The notes under the pieces were generated by a model, which did not search any database, was not told the origin of the DNA, and was given only the letters and a program-made list of their open reading frames with translations. Source: Luteimonas padinae (GTDB lineage: Bacteria; Pseudomonadota; Gammaproteobacteria; Xanthomonadales; Xanthomonadaceae). From it: a stretch of 64,000 nucleotides of DNA. The DNA lies in assembly GCF_014652935.1 (NCBI RefSeq), contig NZ_BMZT01000008.1:62001-126000 (forward strand), given 5' to 3'. The number at the start of each line of letters is the position of its first letter. Within the stretch, counting starts at the first letter, position 1. Below, piece by piece: positions 45,331-54,817 of this stretch. The position numbers and the translations under genes are program-made.

Positions 45331-45425
45331 GCGTCGTTTCAGGGGCGCGCGTGCGCCGCATCGACTGGCACCGCGGCATGGGGGTGGCGCCGGCCATCAC
45401 TGCGTCGGAGAGGCCAAGGTCTGCC

Positions 45426-46217
45426 ATGGAATTCGGTTTCGAGGTCTTCGCCCTGCTGGCGCTGGCGGCGTTCGTCGCCGGCACCATCGACGCGCTGGCC
45501 GGCGGCGGCGGGCTGATCACCATCCCCGCGCTGATGGCTGCCGGCATCCCGCCGGTGCAGGCCATCGCCACCAACAAGCTGCAATCGAGCTTCGGCACCA
45601 CCAGCGCCGTGCTGGCGTTCGCGCGCCAGGGGCGCATCGACTTCCGGCGCTTCCTGTGGCCCGCGGTGGGCGCGTTCGCCGGCTCGGTGGGCGGCGCGAT
45701 CGCAATCCAGCTGGTGGATCCCTCGTTCCTGGCCGGCCTGGTGCCGGTACTGCTGGTGGCGATGGCGTCCTACTTCCTGCTGGGCCCGAAGGCCAGCGAA
45801 GCCGAACGCCACGCGCGCCTGGGGCAGGCGGCGCTGGTCACGATCATGTTCGCGCTGGGTTTCTACGATGGCTTCTTCGGCCCCGGCACCGGCTCGTTCA
45901 TGGCGACCATGCTGGTGGCGCTGTTCGGCTTCGGCCTGGTGTCGGCCACGGCGCATACCAAGCTGCTGAACCTGTCGAGCAACATCGCGGCCCTGGCGAC
46001 CCTGGTCATCGGCGGCCAGGTGCTGTGGACGGTGGGCCTGGTGATGGCGGTGGCGAGCATTGCCGGCGGCCAGTTGGGTGCGCACCTGGCGCTTGGCAAG
46101 GCCGGCGCCCGCCTGATCCGGCCGTTGCTGGTGGTGATGTCGCTGGCGCTGACGGCGAAGCTGCTGATGGAGCCGGGGAATCCGCTGGTGGGGTGGGTGA
46201 GGGGGCTGGTGGGCTGA
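45426..46217 (+). CDS. TSUP family (TauE/SafE) membrane transporter
   Basis: A 263-residue permease with seven or eight membrane helices. The N-terminal phrase FVAGTIDALAGGGGLITIPAL (about residues 13-33) and the repeat in the second half, MFALGFYDGFFGPGTGSFM (about 142-160), are the paired signatures of this family, which exports sulfite or organosulfur anions. Substrate here is unknown. ATG 45426 is preferred because longer in-frame starts add a charged, unconserved leader. Its position between oleA and the rest of the ole genes has no obvious metabolic reason. Confidence 0.87.
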   Translation: MEFGFEVFALLALAAFVAGTIDALAGGGGLITIPALMAAGIPPVQAIATNKLQSSFGTTSAVLAFARQGRIDFRRFLWPAVGAFAGSVGGAIAIQLVDPSFLAGLVPVLLVAMASYFLLGPKASEAERHARLGQAALVTIMFALGFYDGFFGPGTGSFMATMLVALFGFGLVSATAHTKLLNLSSNIAALATLVIGGQVLWTVGLVMAVASIAGGQLGAHLALGKAGARLIRPLLVVMSLALTAKLLMEPGNPLVGWVRGLVG

Positions 46218-46245
46218 GGGCGGTTTGTGCCGGATTCCGGCCAAC

Positions 46246-46321
46246 CGTTACCTAGCCGGATCCGCGTCCGGCTAAGTAACGCTGCGAGTCACTTTGACAA
46301 CAGATGTTGATCTAAGTAACG
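46246..46321 (+). promoter_or_regulatory. Promoter of the Fic gene with three copies of a 10-base motif
   Basis: CTARGTAACG occurs three times: inverted at 46246-46255, direct at 46272-46281 and direct at 46312-46321. The first two form an imperfect hairpin or dyad of 15-base arms. A TTGACA (46294-46299) and, 17 bases on, TAACGA (46317-46322) make a plausible promoter, and the third motif overlaps that -10 element. The gene downstream encodes a C-terminal winged helix that could bind here. Confidence 0.6.
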
Positions 46322-46353
46322 ATTCAGCGACTATCAGTTCCCTGGAGGGCTCC

Positions 46354-47514
46354 ATGGTCAGGAAGACCGGGCATTACGTCACCAGCACACTGAATGGGCA
46401 GTCGTACCAGGCATTCGTACCTGCGCCCTTGCCGCCCGATCCACCGCTCCAGCTCAACCACGATCTGGCCAACCTGCGCGACAAGGCCCTGGTGGCGCTG
46501 GGCGAGCTCAAAGGCATCACGCGCATCCTCCCGGACGCACGACTGTTCCTTTACCAGTACGTGCGCAAGGAAGCCCTCCTGTCCTCGCAGATCGAGGGCA
46601 CGCAATCCTCGCTGTCGGACCTGCTGCTGTTCGAGTTGGATGAAGCGCCGGGCGTACCGCTCGACGATGTGCGCGAAGTTTCGAATTACATCGATGCCCT
46701 GGAACATGCGTTGCAGCGCGTGCGCGATGGTTTCCCGCTGTCCCTGCGCCTGCTGCTGGAGATGCACGAGCACCTGCTCCGTCGTGGGCGCGGGGCAGGA
46801 AAGGCGCCCGGACAGTTCCGGCGCACGCAGGTGTGGCTGGGAGGACCCAGCCCGGACCGCGCGCAATTCGTGCCCCCGCCCGCCAATCATCTCGACACAT
46901 GCCTTGGCGAGCTGGAACGGTTCCTGCACGCGACCGAGGACGGCATATCACCGCTGGCGCGCGCTGCCCTTGCGCACGTGCAGTTCGAGACGATCCATCC
47001 CTTCCTGGACGGCAACGGCCGGCTTGGGCGTTTGTTGATCGTGCTGATGCTCTTCGATGCCGGACTGCTGGAGGAGCCCTCCCTCTATCTCAGCCTCTAT
47101 TTCAAATCCCGTCGTGAGGAGTACTACCAGCGACTGGACGCCGTCAGGACGCAGGGTGACTGGGAAGGGTGGCTCGGTTTCTTCTTCGATGGCGTGGCCG
47201 CGACCTCGGGCCAGGCCGTGGATACGGCGCAACGGCTGCTGCGCCTGTTCCAGGACGATCGCGACCGTCTCCGCGGTGCCGGCCGCATCGCCGGCACCGC
47301 GTTGCAGCTGCATGAAGCGTTCACGCGCAATCCCCTGAGGACAACGGCGCGGCTGTTGCAGGAAACCGGTCTGTCGAAACCGGCGATCGCCCGAGGGCTG
47401 GACGCGATGCAGGCACAGGGCGTGATCCGCGAGATCACCGGGAAGCAGCGCTACAGGATCTTTGCCTACCAGCCCTATCTCGACATCCTCAGCGAAGGCG
47501 CGCAACCGCTGTGA
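46354..47514 (+). CDS. Fic family protein with C-terminal winged helix
   Basis: A 386-residue Fic protein, expected to transfer AMP to a protein hydroxyl. The catalytic motif HPFLDGNGRLGR is at 215-226, and the N-terminal inhibitory motif (S/T)xxxE(G/N) is present as SSQIEG (77-82), so it is a class II, self-inhibited enzyme. A DUF4172-like N-terminal part precedes the Fic core; the last 70 residues form a winged helix-turn-helix (TARLLQETGLSKPAIARGLDAMQAQGVI). ATG 46354 has TGGAGGG upstream. The promoter carries a repeated motif, so self-regulation is likely. Confidence 0.88.
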   Translation: MVRKTGHYVTSTLNGQSYQAFVPAPLPPDPPLQLNHDLANLRDKALVALGELKGITRILPDARLFLYQYVRKEALLSSQIEGTQSSLSDLLLFELDEAPGVPLDDVREVSNYIDALEHALQRVRDGFPLSLRLLLEMHEHLLRRGRGAGKAPGQFRRTQVWLGGPSPDRAQFVPPPANHLDTCLGELERFLHATEDGISPLARAALAHVQFETIHPFLDGNGRLGRLLIVLMLFDAGLLEEPSLYLSLYFKSRREEYYQRLDAVRTQGDWEGWLGFFFDGVAATSGQAVDTAQRLLRLFQDDRDRLRGAGRIAGTALQLHEAFTRNPLRTTARLLQETGLSKPAIARGLDAMQAQGVIREITGKQRYRIFAYQPYLDILSEGAQPL

Positions 47515-47627
47515 GCAACGTCAAGGTCAGCCTGTAGGGCCCGTGCCTTGGGCGTTTGCGCATCGTTGGGCCATGCAGATGATAACGCTGGTCCGAGGCT
47601 CTGCTTGAACCCGTCGCATGCTACTGC

Positions 47628-48656
47628 TCAACGCGAAAGCTCCCGCAGCAAATCCCGATGGAACCGCGCCGGGTCCTGGATATGCGGCGAATGCCCCAGA
47701 TCCTCGTACTCCACCAGCACGGCGCCGGGGATTTCTTCCGCGGCCCGACGTCCCAGCGCCCGGTAATCCCCAAGCTTCGCCTGCACCTCCGGCGCCGCCG
47801 CGCCCTTGCCCAGCGCGGTCCGGTCATGCACCCCGATGAACAGCGTCGTCGGAACCCGCAGCAACGGAAGCTCGTACACCACCGGTTGCCCCATCAGCAT
47901 GTCGAACGTCAGCGCCTGGTGCCATGCGACGACCTCGCGGCCCGGGCCCGCGTACATGCCGGCCTGCATCCTCGCCCAGCGCTCGAACTCCGGGCGCCAT
48001 TCGCCTGCGTAATACACCGTGGTCTGGTAGTCGCGGATGCTGTCGTAGCTCGTGCGCAGTTCCGATGCGTAGACCTGCTCCACCGGCTGGTAGGGCACGC
48101 CCTCCGCCTTCCAGTCCTCCAGGCCGATGGGGCCGACGAGGGCCAGGTGTTCGACGGTGTCTGGATACATCAGCGCGTAGCGCATCGCCAGCATCCCGCC
48201 CATGGAGTGGCCGACCACCACGCTGCGCTCGATCCCGAGCGATGCGAGCAGGCCGCGGGTGTTGTGCGCCAGGCCCGCGAGCGCGTACTGGTAGCCGTCG
48301 GGCTTGCTGGATTTGCAGAAGCCGATCTGGTCGGGCGCGATCACGCGGTAGCCGGCGTCCGCCAGCGCGGCGATGGTCTGCTCCCAGGTGGCGGCGCAGA
48401 AGTTCTTGCCATGCAGCAGCAGCGCGGTGCGGCCGTTGGCCTCGCCGGTCGGCGGCACGTCGAGGTAGGCCATCTCCACCTGCTGGCGCTGCGACGCGAA
48501 CGCGTGCGTGCGCACCGGATGCGGGTAGTCGAAGCCTTCCAGCCGCGGGCCGTAGCCCGCGGCGTCGTCAGCCGTCGCGGCGGCGGCGATGCCGACCGTA
48601 CCGAGGAGACTGGCGATCAGGATCACCGCGCTGCTCATCCGGACCCGCTTGCCCAT
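47628..48656 (-). CDS. Exported alpha/beta hydrolase
   Basis: A 342-residue hydrolase with a signal peptide (about residues 1-27, ending AAA-T). The nucleophile elbow GHSMGGM (Ser near 152) follows the oxyanion motif LLLHGKNF (about 80-87); a catalytic Asp is likely in FIGVHDRTALG (about 290) and the His in LGHSPHIQDP (about 321-330). This matches epoxide-hydrolase or haloperoxidase-like sequences, but the substrate is unknown. It is transcribed with the SEC-C protein gene upstream (33 bases between them). Confidence 0.85.
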   Translation of the reverse strand: MGKRVRMSSAVILIASLLGTVGIAAAATADDAAGYGPRLEGFDYPHPVRTHAFASQRQQVEMAYLDVPPTGEANGRTALLLHGKNFCAATWEQTIAALADAGYRVIAPDQIGFCKSSKPDGYQYALAGLAHNTRGLLASLGIERSVVVGHSMGGMLAMRYALMYPDTVEHLALVGPIGLEDWKAEGVPYQPVEQVYASELRTSYDSIRDYQTTVYYAGEWRPEFERWARMQAGMYAGPGREVVAWHQALTFDMLMGQPVVYELPLLRVPTTLFIGVHDRTALGKGAAAPEVQAKLGDYRALGRRAAEEIPGAVLVEYEDLGHSPHIQDPARFHRDLLRELSR

Positions 48657-48688
48657 GTCCTTCTCCTGGTCGATGGCGCTACCGGGCG

Positions 48689-49456
48689 TCAGTGCGTCCC
48701 GCAGCACTTCTTGTACTTCTTCCCGCTGCCGCAGGGGCAGGAGGCGTTGCGCTCCGGTGCCGCGTCGCGGCGGATCGGCGTGCGCGGGGTCAGCGCCTCC
48801 ACCCGGTGGTGGTTGAGGTCGGCCATCATCCCGGGGATGTCGATGACGATGCCCAGGCGTTCGCGGTAGCCGACGGGCATCGCTTCGGCGGTGGGGTCCT
48901 CGGGATTGATGGCTTCGCCGCTGGCCAGCCGGTCCAGGCCGTCGAAGATGTCCTCGATCCACTCGTGTCCATCCAGCCATGCATCCCACTCGGCTTCGCG
49001 CAGCATCACCGCGGAGAAGAAGCCCTGGGCCCAGTCGGCGCCGACGTCGAGTTCGTCTTCGTGCAGCGCGTCCTCGCCGGTCAGCTCGGGGTCCTCGGGC
49101 AGCCACATCAGCGGCGCCAGGTGGTCGGGCAGGTCGCCTTCGTCGTAGCGCACGCGCGCGGTGCACATGTTCAGGTGGCCAAGCAGCAGCTGCTGGACCT
49201 CGTCCGCCTCGGCGGCGTCGTCCCAGGTCGGCGCCTTGCCGCCCCAGACCACGGGCTGCCATTCCTCCGGCGGCACGGCCGAAGGCGAGACCGCCAGCGC
49301 GGTCAGGAAGCCGTCCAGCGCTTCGAGGTTGAAGCCCTTGAATGGCACGGCGCGCCGGTCGAGGAGGTCGGACAGGCGCTCGATGTCGGCTTCGTCGAGA
49401 TACGTCTTGGCGTGGGATGGGGACATGGACGTCGGGTGCGGGAAGTGAACGTGCAT
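48689..49456 (-). CDS. UPF0149/YecA-type protein with C-terminal SEC-C motif
   Basis: A 255-residue protein: an acidic, helical UPF0149 (YgfB/YecA) domain (about 30-200, containing LDGFLTALAVSP and EWQPVVWGG) followed by the zinc-binding SEC-C motif CPCGSGKKYKKCC at the very C-terminus, like the end of SecA. YecA-like proteins are metal-binding and may contact ribosomes or SecB; the exact role is unknown. ATG 49456 has GAAGGGG upstream and is preferred to 49426. It is divergent from oleB, with 95 bases between starts. Confidence 0.85.
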   Translation of the reverse strand: MHVHFPHPTSMSPSHAKTYLDEADIERLSDLLDRRAVPFKGFNLEALDGFLTALAVSPSAVPPEEWQPVVWGGKAPTWDDAAEADEVQQLLLGHLNMCTARVRYDEGDLPDHLAPLMWLPEDPELTGEDALHEDELDVGADWAQGFFSAVMLREAEWDAWLDGHEWIEDIFDGLDRLASGEAINPEDPTAEAMPVGYRERLGIVIDIPGMMADLNHHRVEALTPRTPIRRDAAPERNASCPCGSGKKYKKCCGTH

Positions 49457-49551
49457 GGTAGTCGCCCCTTCGCGCGCCCGGGACGCATCGGGCATCAGCC
49501 CCCGGCGACCGCGGCCTACAATGGCGGCCGCCGTCCGCCAAGGTGTCCACG

Positions 49552-50469
49552 ATGCAGTTTCCGGGCTATCCCGCCACCCGCCACCGCTTCCAGGTCCGCC
49601 CCGGCATCGAGCTGAGCTATCTCGACGAAGGCCCGCGCGATGGCGAGGTCGTGGTCATGGTCCACGGCAATCCGTCGTGGAGCTATTACTGGCGCACGCT
49701 GGTGGCCGGCCTCTCGGACCGCTACCGCTGCATCGTGCCGGACCACGTCGGCATGGGGCTTTCCGACAAGCCCGACGACGCGCCCGACGCGATCCCGCGC
49801 TACGACTACACCCTGCAGTCACGGGTCGATGACCTCTCCGCGCTGCTCGAGCACCTGGGCATCGACGGCCCGGTGACGCTGGCGGTGCACGACTGGGGCG
49901 GGATGATCGGCTTCGGCTGGGCGCTGTCGCACCAGGCGCAGGTGCAGCGGCTGGTGGTGCTCAACACCGCGGCCTTCCCGATGCCCGAGGCCAAGGCTAT
50001 GCCCTGGCAGATCGCGCTGGGCCGCGACTACACCATCGGCGAGATGGTGATCCGCGGCTTCAACGCGTTCTCGTCCGGCGCGTCGTGGCTGGGCGTGGAG
50101 CGCAGGATGCCGGCCGCGGTGCGCCGCGCCTACGTGGCGCCCTACGACAGCTGGAAGAACCGTATTTCCACGGTGCGCTTCATGCAGGACATCCCGCTGT
50201 CGCCGAAGGACCGGGCGTGGCCGCTGCTGGAGGAATCCGGCCGGCGGCTGCACGAGTACGCGGGCCTGCCGGCCTTTATCGGCTGGGGGCTGAAGGACTT
50301 CGTGTTCGACCATCACTTCCTCGAGCGCTTCCAGGCCGAACTGCCGGGTGCCGAGGTCATGGCGTTCGACGATGCCGGGCACTACGTGCTGGAGGACAGG
50401 CACGAGGTGCTGGTGCCCGCGATCCGCGACTTCCTCGACCGCAATCCCATTCCGTCCCCCAGCCCCTGA
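49552..50469 (+). CDS. oleB: OleB, beta-lactone decarboxylase of olefin biosynthesis
   Basis: Alpha/beta hydrolase related to haloalkane dehalogenases that removes CO2 from the beta-lactone made by OleC, giving the cis-olefin. Starting at ATG 49552, the nucleophile is Asp114 (AVHDWGG) and the general base His277 (DDAGHYVLED), which equal the numbers I remember for the Xanthomonas enzyme, so this start is favoured over GTG 49543. The oxyanion segment VHGNPSWSYYW is at 38-48. Length 305 residues. It is separated from oleC by a REP doublet and two genes on the other strand. Confidence 0.93.
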   Translation: MQFPGYPATRHRFQVRPGIELSYLDEGPRDGEVVVMVHGNPSWSYYWRTLVAGLSDRYRCIVPDHVGMGLSDKPDDAPDAIPRYDYTLQSRVDDLSALLEHLGIDGPVTLAVHDWGGMIGFGWALSHQAQVQRLVVLNTAAFPMPEAKAMPWQIALGRDYTIGEMVIRGFNAFSSGASWLGVERRMPAAVRRAYVAPYDSWKNRISTVRFMQDIPLSPKDRAWPLLEESGRRLHEYAGLPAFIGWGLKDFVFDHHFLERFQAELPGAEVMAFDDAGHYVLEDRHEVLVPAIRDFLDRNPIPSPSP

Positions 50470-50492
50470 AGCCTCCCCGCCCCTGCCCCTCT

Positions 50493-50552
50493 TGTAGGAG
50501 CAGCTATAGCTGCGACCCGGGGCATCTGGTCGCAGCTATAGCTGCTCCTACA
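50493..50552. repeat. REP-like doublet between convergent oleB and ykgJ-type genes
   Basis: Perfect 25-base inverted copies at 50493-50517 and 50528-50552 with a 10-base loop; the internal variant is AGCTATAGCT. It probably also works as a bidirectional terminator. Confidence 0.9.
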
Positions 50553-50616
50553 GGAGGGTGGCGGGGTCGGGTGGCGCGGGTCAGGGGGCGTCGGTCAGAC
50601 GGCCATCAGACGGCGA

Positions 50617-51069
50617 TCAGGCCGCGATCGGCGGCGGCAGCGCGGGCGGCGGGGTGCCGCGGTCGTTGGGGTTGTCGCTGCCGTCGGGATTGCCGTCGCG
50701 GTCGTTGGCCGCGGCTTCGCGCCAGATCCAGTCGGCCGGGGTCAGCGGCGGCAGGCCGTGGGCGAGGCGGGCCTGGTCGCACTGGCGGCTGGGCTGGCCG
50801 GATTCCCAGGAGGCCGCCACGTCGCGGCAGGCCTGCGGACGCACCGGGTGGATGCTGCAGCGCGAATATCGGCCGATGTCCGCATCCAGGGCCACGCAGC
50901 GCGGATCGCCGCCGCCTTCGGTGCCGTGCATGGCGCGTTCGTGGCTGCGCAGCGGGACGGTCAGCTCCGCGGGCACCAGGCCGCCCAGCGCGGGCTCGGC
51001 TTCGGACCAGTGGAAGCTGACGCGGTAGTGGGCGCAGCAGGCGCCGCAGCTGAGGCAGGGATGGGGCAC
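50617..51069 (-). CDS. YkgJ-family cysteine cluster protein
   Basis: A 150-residue protein of the UPF0153/YkgJ type, a proposed metal or Fe-S binding family. The N-terminal cysteines PCLSCGACC (residues 4-10) pair with later ones in DPRCVAL (about 58) and YSRCSIHPVRPQACR (about 71-83) as in relatives. The C-terminal 45 residues are Asn/Asp/Pro-rich and probably disordered. The start is GTG 51069, three codons before the first Cys. It is downstream of the tenA gene on the same strand, with 185 bases and one REP copy between them. Confidence 0.82.
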   Translation of the reverse strand: MPHPCLSCGACCAHYRVSFHWSEAEPALGGLVPAELTVPLRSHERAMHGTEGGGDPRCVALDADIGRYSRCSIHPVRPQACRDVAASWESGQPSRQCDQARLAHGLPPLTPADWIWREAAANDRDGNPDGSDNPNDRGTPPPALPPPIAA

Positions 51070-51220
51070 GCGGGCGATTCGCGGGGCGGCGGGCGCGGAA
51101 TTCTTCGGCAAGCCGCGGTGGTGTGCAAGGGGAGGACGTTCGCCGGTGCCGCTCGGCAGCGGCGACACCTCGCCCAACCCATGTGCCTGGTGCCGTCCGC
51201 GCTGGTCGCTTCCCGGCTTC

Positions 51221-51247
51221 CTGTAGGAGCAGCTACAGCTGCGACCC
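51221..51247. repeat. Single REP-like palindrome
   Basis: One copy of CTGTAGGAGCAGCTACAGCTGCGACCCC directly after the tenA stop codon (minus strand); written here as the same repeat listed at 43.7 kb. Confidence 0.9.
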
Positions 51248-51254
51248 CCTGGAC

Positions 51255-51929
51255 TCAGGCACCAGCGCGCGCCGCCTCCAGGCCCTGCTGCCAGAAGTCC
51301 GCCTCGAGGCGGGCGGCCTTGCCGAAGATGCCGACCAGCTCGCCGAAGCGGGCGTCGCTGCCGTAGCGGCGCCCCAGGTCCTCCAGCCAGTCGTGCGCAG
51401 CCTTGCCGGCCTGCTGGAAGGCGTCGCCGGAATACTCCGCGATCCAGTCGCGGTAGGGATGGTCGGCGCGGACCGCATCGATGCCGTCGGGCGCGAGCCT
51501 GCGTCCGATCTCGGCGTAGCCCAGGGTGCAGGGGATCAGCGCCACCTGCAGGTCGAGCAGGTCGCCGGACATGCCGACGTCCAGCACGTAGCGGGTGTAG
51601 GCCACGGTGGCCTGCTGTTCTTCGGTGGCTTCGACGTCGGCGGCCGACAGGCCCCAGCGCTCGCAGACGCGCAGGTGCAGGCCCATTTCGTCCAGGATCG
51701 CGGCCAGGCCGCCGCGCGCGGCCTGCATGTCGGCCAGGGTGCGGCTCTTGTATGCGGCCAGCGCATGCGCGCGCGCGAACTGGATCAGGAACAGGTAGTC
51801 CTGCACCAGGTAGTTCCGGAACGCGGCCTGCGGCAGGCTGCCATCGCCTAGGCCGCGGACGAAGGCGTGGTCGACGTAGGCGTTCCAGTCCTCGGGGGCG
51901 GCGGACTTCAGGCGCTCGAGCAGTGACAT
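51255..51929 (-). CDS. tenA: TenA family thiaminase II
   Basis: A 224-residue helical protein of the TenA/thiaminase II family, which salvages degraded thiamine pyrimidines. Family features include YLVQDYLFLIQFARAHALAAYKS (about 40-62, with the pyrimidine-contact Asp), the nucleophile Cys in ALIPCTLGYAEIG (about 132-144) and a helical C-terminus ending in ARLEADFWQQGLE (the last Glu acid). ATG 51929 is divergent from oleC with 116 bases between starts. No other thiamine gene is nearby, so its place among the ole genes looks incidental. Confidence 0.88.
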   Translation of the reverse strand: MSLLERLKSAAPEDWNAYVDHAFVRGLGDGSLPQAAFRNYLVQDYLFLIQFARAHALAAYKSRTLADMQAARGGLAAILDEMGLHLRVCERWGLSAADVEATEEQQATVAYTRYVLDVGMSGDLLDLQVALIPCTLGYAEIGRRLAPDGIDAVRADHPYRDWIAEYSGDAFQQAGKAAHDWLEDLGRRYGSDARFGELVGIFGKAARLEADFWQQGLEAARAGA

Positions 51930-52045
51930 GGACGGACTCCGGAGCGCGGCGCCAGCCGCGGGGGCCGGCGATTGTCGGCCATCGCCGCGGACGCGGCCAG
52001 GGTCGCGGCATGAACCCGACGCGGCTGACGGGCGATAATCCAGGC

Positions 52046-53734
52046 ATGACCGACGCCTGCAACATCGCCGCGGCCCTGCCGCGCATGGCCGCCGAGGTGC
52101 CCGAGCGGATCGCCATGCGCTGCCCCGGCCGCGATGGCCGCTACGACGTGGCGATCAGCTACCGCGAACTCGACCGCCGCAGCGATGCCATCGCCGCCGG
52201 CCTTGCGAAGCGCGGCATCGGCCGCGGCAGCCGCTCGGTGGTGATGGTGCGGCCGACGCCGGAGTTCTTCCTGCTGATGTTCGCGCTGTTCAAGGCCGGC
52301 GCGGTGCCGGTGCTGGTGGACCCGGGCATCGACAAGCGCGCGCTGAAGCAGTGCCTGGACGAGGCGCGGCCGGACGCCTTCATCGGCGTGCCGCTGGCGA
52401 TGTTCGCGCGCGTGCTGCTGGGCTGGGCGAAGTCGGCGCGGCTGCGCATCGGCACCCGCCGCGCGCTGTTCGCCGATGCCACCCTGGCCGAAATCGAGCG
52501 CGAGGGGCAGGGCGCAGGCCCGCAGCTCACCGCCACCGCGCCCGACGACGTCGCCGGAATCCTGTTCACCAGCGGCTCCACCGGCGTACCCAAGGGCGTG
52601 GTCTACCGCCACCGCCACTTCGTCGCCCAGGTCGACATGCTGCGCGAGGCGCTCGGCATCACCGCCGACGGCGGCGTCGACCTGCCGACCTTCCCGCCGT
52701 TCGCGCTGTTCGATCCGGCGCTGGGCATGACCTCGATCATCCCCGACATGGATCCCACGCGGCCGGCGAAGGCCGATCCGCGCAAGCTGCACGCCGCCAT
52801 CGAGCGCTTCGGCGTGACCCAGCTGTTCGGCTCGCCGGCGCTGATGCGGGTCCTGGCCGACCATGGCCAGCCGCTGTCGACCGTCGCCCGCGTGACCTCG
52901 GCCGGCGCGCCGGTGCCAGCCGACGTGGTGGCGAAGATGCGCATGCTCCTGCCTGCCGACGCCGGGTTCTGGACGCCCTACGGCGCCACCGAGTGCCTGC
53001 CTGTGGCGGTGATCGAGGGCCGCGAGCTGGTGACCCTGCGCGAGCGCACCGCGACCGGCGCCGGTACCTGCGTCGGCCGCCCGGTGCCGCCGAACGAGGT
53101 CCGCATCATCCGGATCACCGACGAGGCGATTCCCGAATGGTCCGATGCGCTGCTGGTGAAGCCCGGCCAGGTCGGCGAGATCACCGTGGCCGGGCCCAGC
53201 GCCACCGACACCTATTTCAGGCGCGAGGCGCAGACGCGGCTGGCGAAGATCGCGGAAACGCAGCCGGCGGCGGCCGGTGGCGAAGGCGCCCGCCGCATCG
53301 TCCACCGCATGGGCGACCTCGGCTATGTCGACGCCGAAGGCCGCCTCTGGTTCTGCGGGCGCAAGTCGCAGCGCGTGGTCACCGCGGCGCGCACGCTGTG
53401 CACCGAACAGGTCGAGCCGGTGTTCGATACCCATCCCGAAGTCCGCCGCACGGCGCTGGTCGGCATCGGCGAGCGTGGCGCCCAGCGGCCGCTGCTGTGC
53501 GTGGAGTTGAACGCCGGCATCGCGAAGGCCGAGCGCGCGCGCATCGCCGACGAGCTGCGCCACCTCGGCGAAGGCTTCGTGCACACCGCGCACGTCGACA
53601 CCTTCGCCTTCCACCCCGCGTTCCCGGTCGACATCCGCCACAATGCGAAGATCGGCCGCGAGAAGCTGGCCGTCTGGGCCGCGCGCGAACTCCGCGCCGG
53701 CAGGGCTTTCGAACCGGCGACCGCGCCGGACTGA
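52046..53734 (+). CDS. oleC: OleC, beta-lactone synthetase of olefin biosynthesis
   Basis: AMP-forming ligase homologue that cyclises the 2-alkyl-3-hydroxy acid made by OleD to a beta-lactone. The ATP-binding P-loop motif [13 protein letters not shown] is at about residues 172-184, the YGATE motif near 312, and the later [22 protein letters not shown] at about 424-445. The 562-residue length fits. Relative to normal ligases, the C-terminal domain ends with an ole-type phrase [19 protein letters not shown] 52046 starts the conserved region. It is followed 17 bases later by oleD. Confidence 0.93.
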   Translation: MTDACNIAAALPRMAAEVPERIAMRCPGRDGRYDVAISYRELDRRSDAIAAGLAKRGIGRGSRSVVMVRPTPEFFLLMFALFKAGAVPVLVDPGIDKRALKQCLDEARPDAFIGVPLAMFARVLLGWAKSARLRIGTRRALFADATLAEIEREGQGAGPQLTATAPDDVAGILFTSGSTGVPKGVVYRHRHFVAQVDMLREALGITADGGVDLPTFPPFALFDPALGMTSIIPDMDPTRPAKADPRKLHAAIERFGVTQLFGSPALMRVLADHGQPLSTVARVTSAGAPVPADVVAKMRMLLPADAGFWTPYGATECLPVAVIEGRELVTLRERTATGAGTCVGRPVPPNEVRIIRITDEAIPEWSDALLVKPGQVGEITVAGPSATDTYFRREAQTRLAKIAETQPAAAGGEGARRIVHRMGDLGYVDAEGRLWFCGRKSQRVVTAARTLCTEQVEPVFDTHPEVRRTALVGIGERGAQRPLLCVELNAGIAKAERARIADELRHLGEGFVHTAHVDTFAFHPAFPVDIRHNAKIGREKLAVWAARELRAGRAFEPATAPD

Positions 53735-53751
53735 CGGCAGCGAGGAACGAG

Positions 53752-54756
53752 GTGCGGGTACTGGTCACCGGCGGCGGCGGATTCCTGGGGCAGGCGCTGT
53801 GCCGCGGCCTGGTCGAGCGCGGCCACGATGTCTCGAGCTTCAACCGCGGCCACTATCCGGAGCTCGACGCCATCGGCGTGCGCCAGCTCCGCGGCGACCT
53901 TGCCGATCGCGACGCCGTGATCGCCGCCTGCGCCGGCATGGACGCGGTGCTGCACAACGCCGCCAGGGCCGGCGCCTGGGGCAGCTACGACAGCTACCAC
54001 CGCGCCAACGTCATGGGCACCGGCCACGTGCTGGCCGGCTGCCGCGAGCACTTCGTGCCGAAGCTGGTCTACACGTCCACGCCCAGCGTGACCCACCGCG
54101 CCACCCATCCGGTCGAGGGCGGTACCGCCGACACCGTGCCCTACGGCGAAGACCTGAAGGCTCCGTACGCCGCGACCAAGCTGATCGCCGAGAAGATCGT
54201 GCTGGCCGCCAACGACGAGTCGCTCGCCACCGTCGCGCTGCGTCCGCGGCTGATCTGGGGCCCCGGCGACAACCAGCTGGTGCCGCGCCTGGCAGAGCGC
54301 GCGCGCGCCGGGCGCCTGCGCTTCGTCGGCGACGGCCTCAACCGCATCGACACCACCTATATCGACAATGCCGCCCAAGCGCATTTCGACGCGCTGGAGC
54401 ACCTCGGCATCGGGGCCGCCTGCGCCGGACGCGCCTACTTCATCAGCAATGGCGAGCCGATGCCGATGCGCGACATCCTCAACGGCCTGCTGCGCGCGAT
54501 GGGCGCGCCCGAGGTCACGGCCACGCTGCCGTTCCCGGTGGCCTACGCGATCGGCGCGGCCTGCGAGGCGGCCTGGCCGCTGCTGCGCCTGCGCTCGGAG
54601 CCGCCGCTGACCCGCTTCCTGGCCGAACAGCTCAGCACCACGCACTGGTACGACATGGCGCCGGCCACGCGTGACTTCGGCTATGTGCCGCGGGTGTCGA
54701 TTGCCGAGGGGCTCGAGCAGCTGGCGGCGTCGCAGCGCGGTACCGTCACTTCCTGA
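53752..54756 (+). CDS. oleD: OleD, NADPH-dependent 2-alkyl-3-ketoacid reductase
   Basis: Extended short-chain dehydrogenase that reduces the OleA product before OleC acts. The Rossmann motif [12 protein letters not shown] opens the protein, the catalytic Tyr and Lys are in YAATK (about residues 140-144), and [17 protein letters not shown] (about 164-180) is typical of this branch. The 334 residues match the family. The start is GTG 53752 with a GAGGAACGAG ribosome site. With oleC it forms a two-gene operon; the order C-D after B is the usual one. Confidence 0.92.
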   Translation: MRVLVTGGGGFLGQALCRGLVERGHDVSSFNRGHYPELDAIGVRQLRGDLADRDAVIAACAGMDAVLHNAARAGAWGSYDSYHRANVMGTGHVLAGCREHFVPKLVYTSTPSVTHRATHPVEGGTADTVPYGEDLKAPYAATKLIAEKIVLAANDESLATVALRPRLIWGPGDNQLVPRLAERARAGRLRFVGDGLNRIDTTYIDNAAQAHFDALEHLGIGAACAGRAYFISNGEPMPMRDILNGLLRAMGAPEVTATLPFPVAYAIGAACEAAWPLLRLRSEPPLTRFLAEQLSTTHWYDMAPATRDFGYVPRVSIAEGLEQLAASQRGTVTS

Positions 54757-54817
54757 CGACCGCGGCTTGGCAACCATGGTCCCAGCCGTCCGCGTTCCGA
54801 CGGACTGGAGAACCGAC

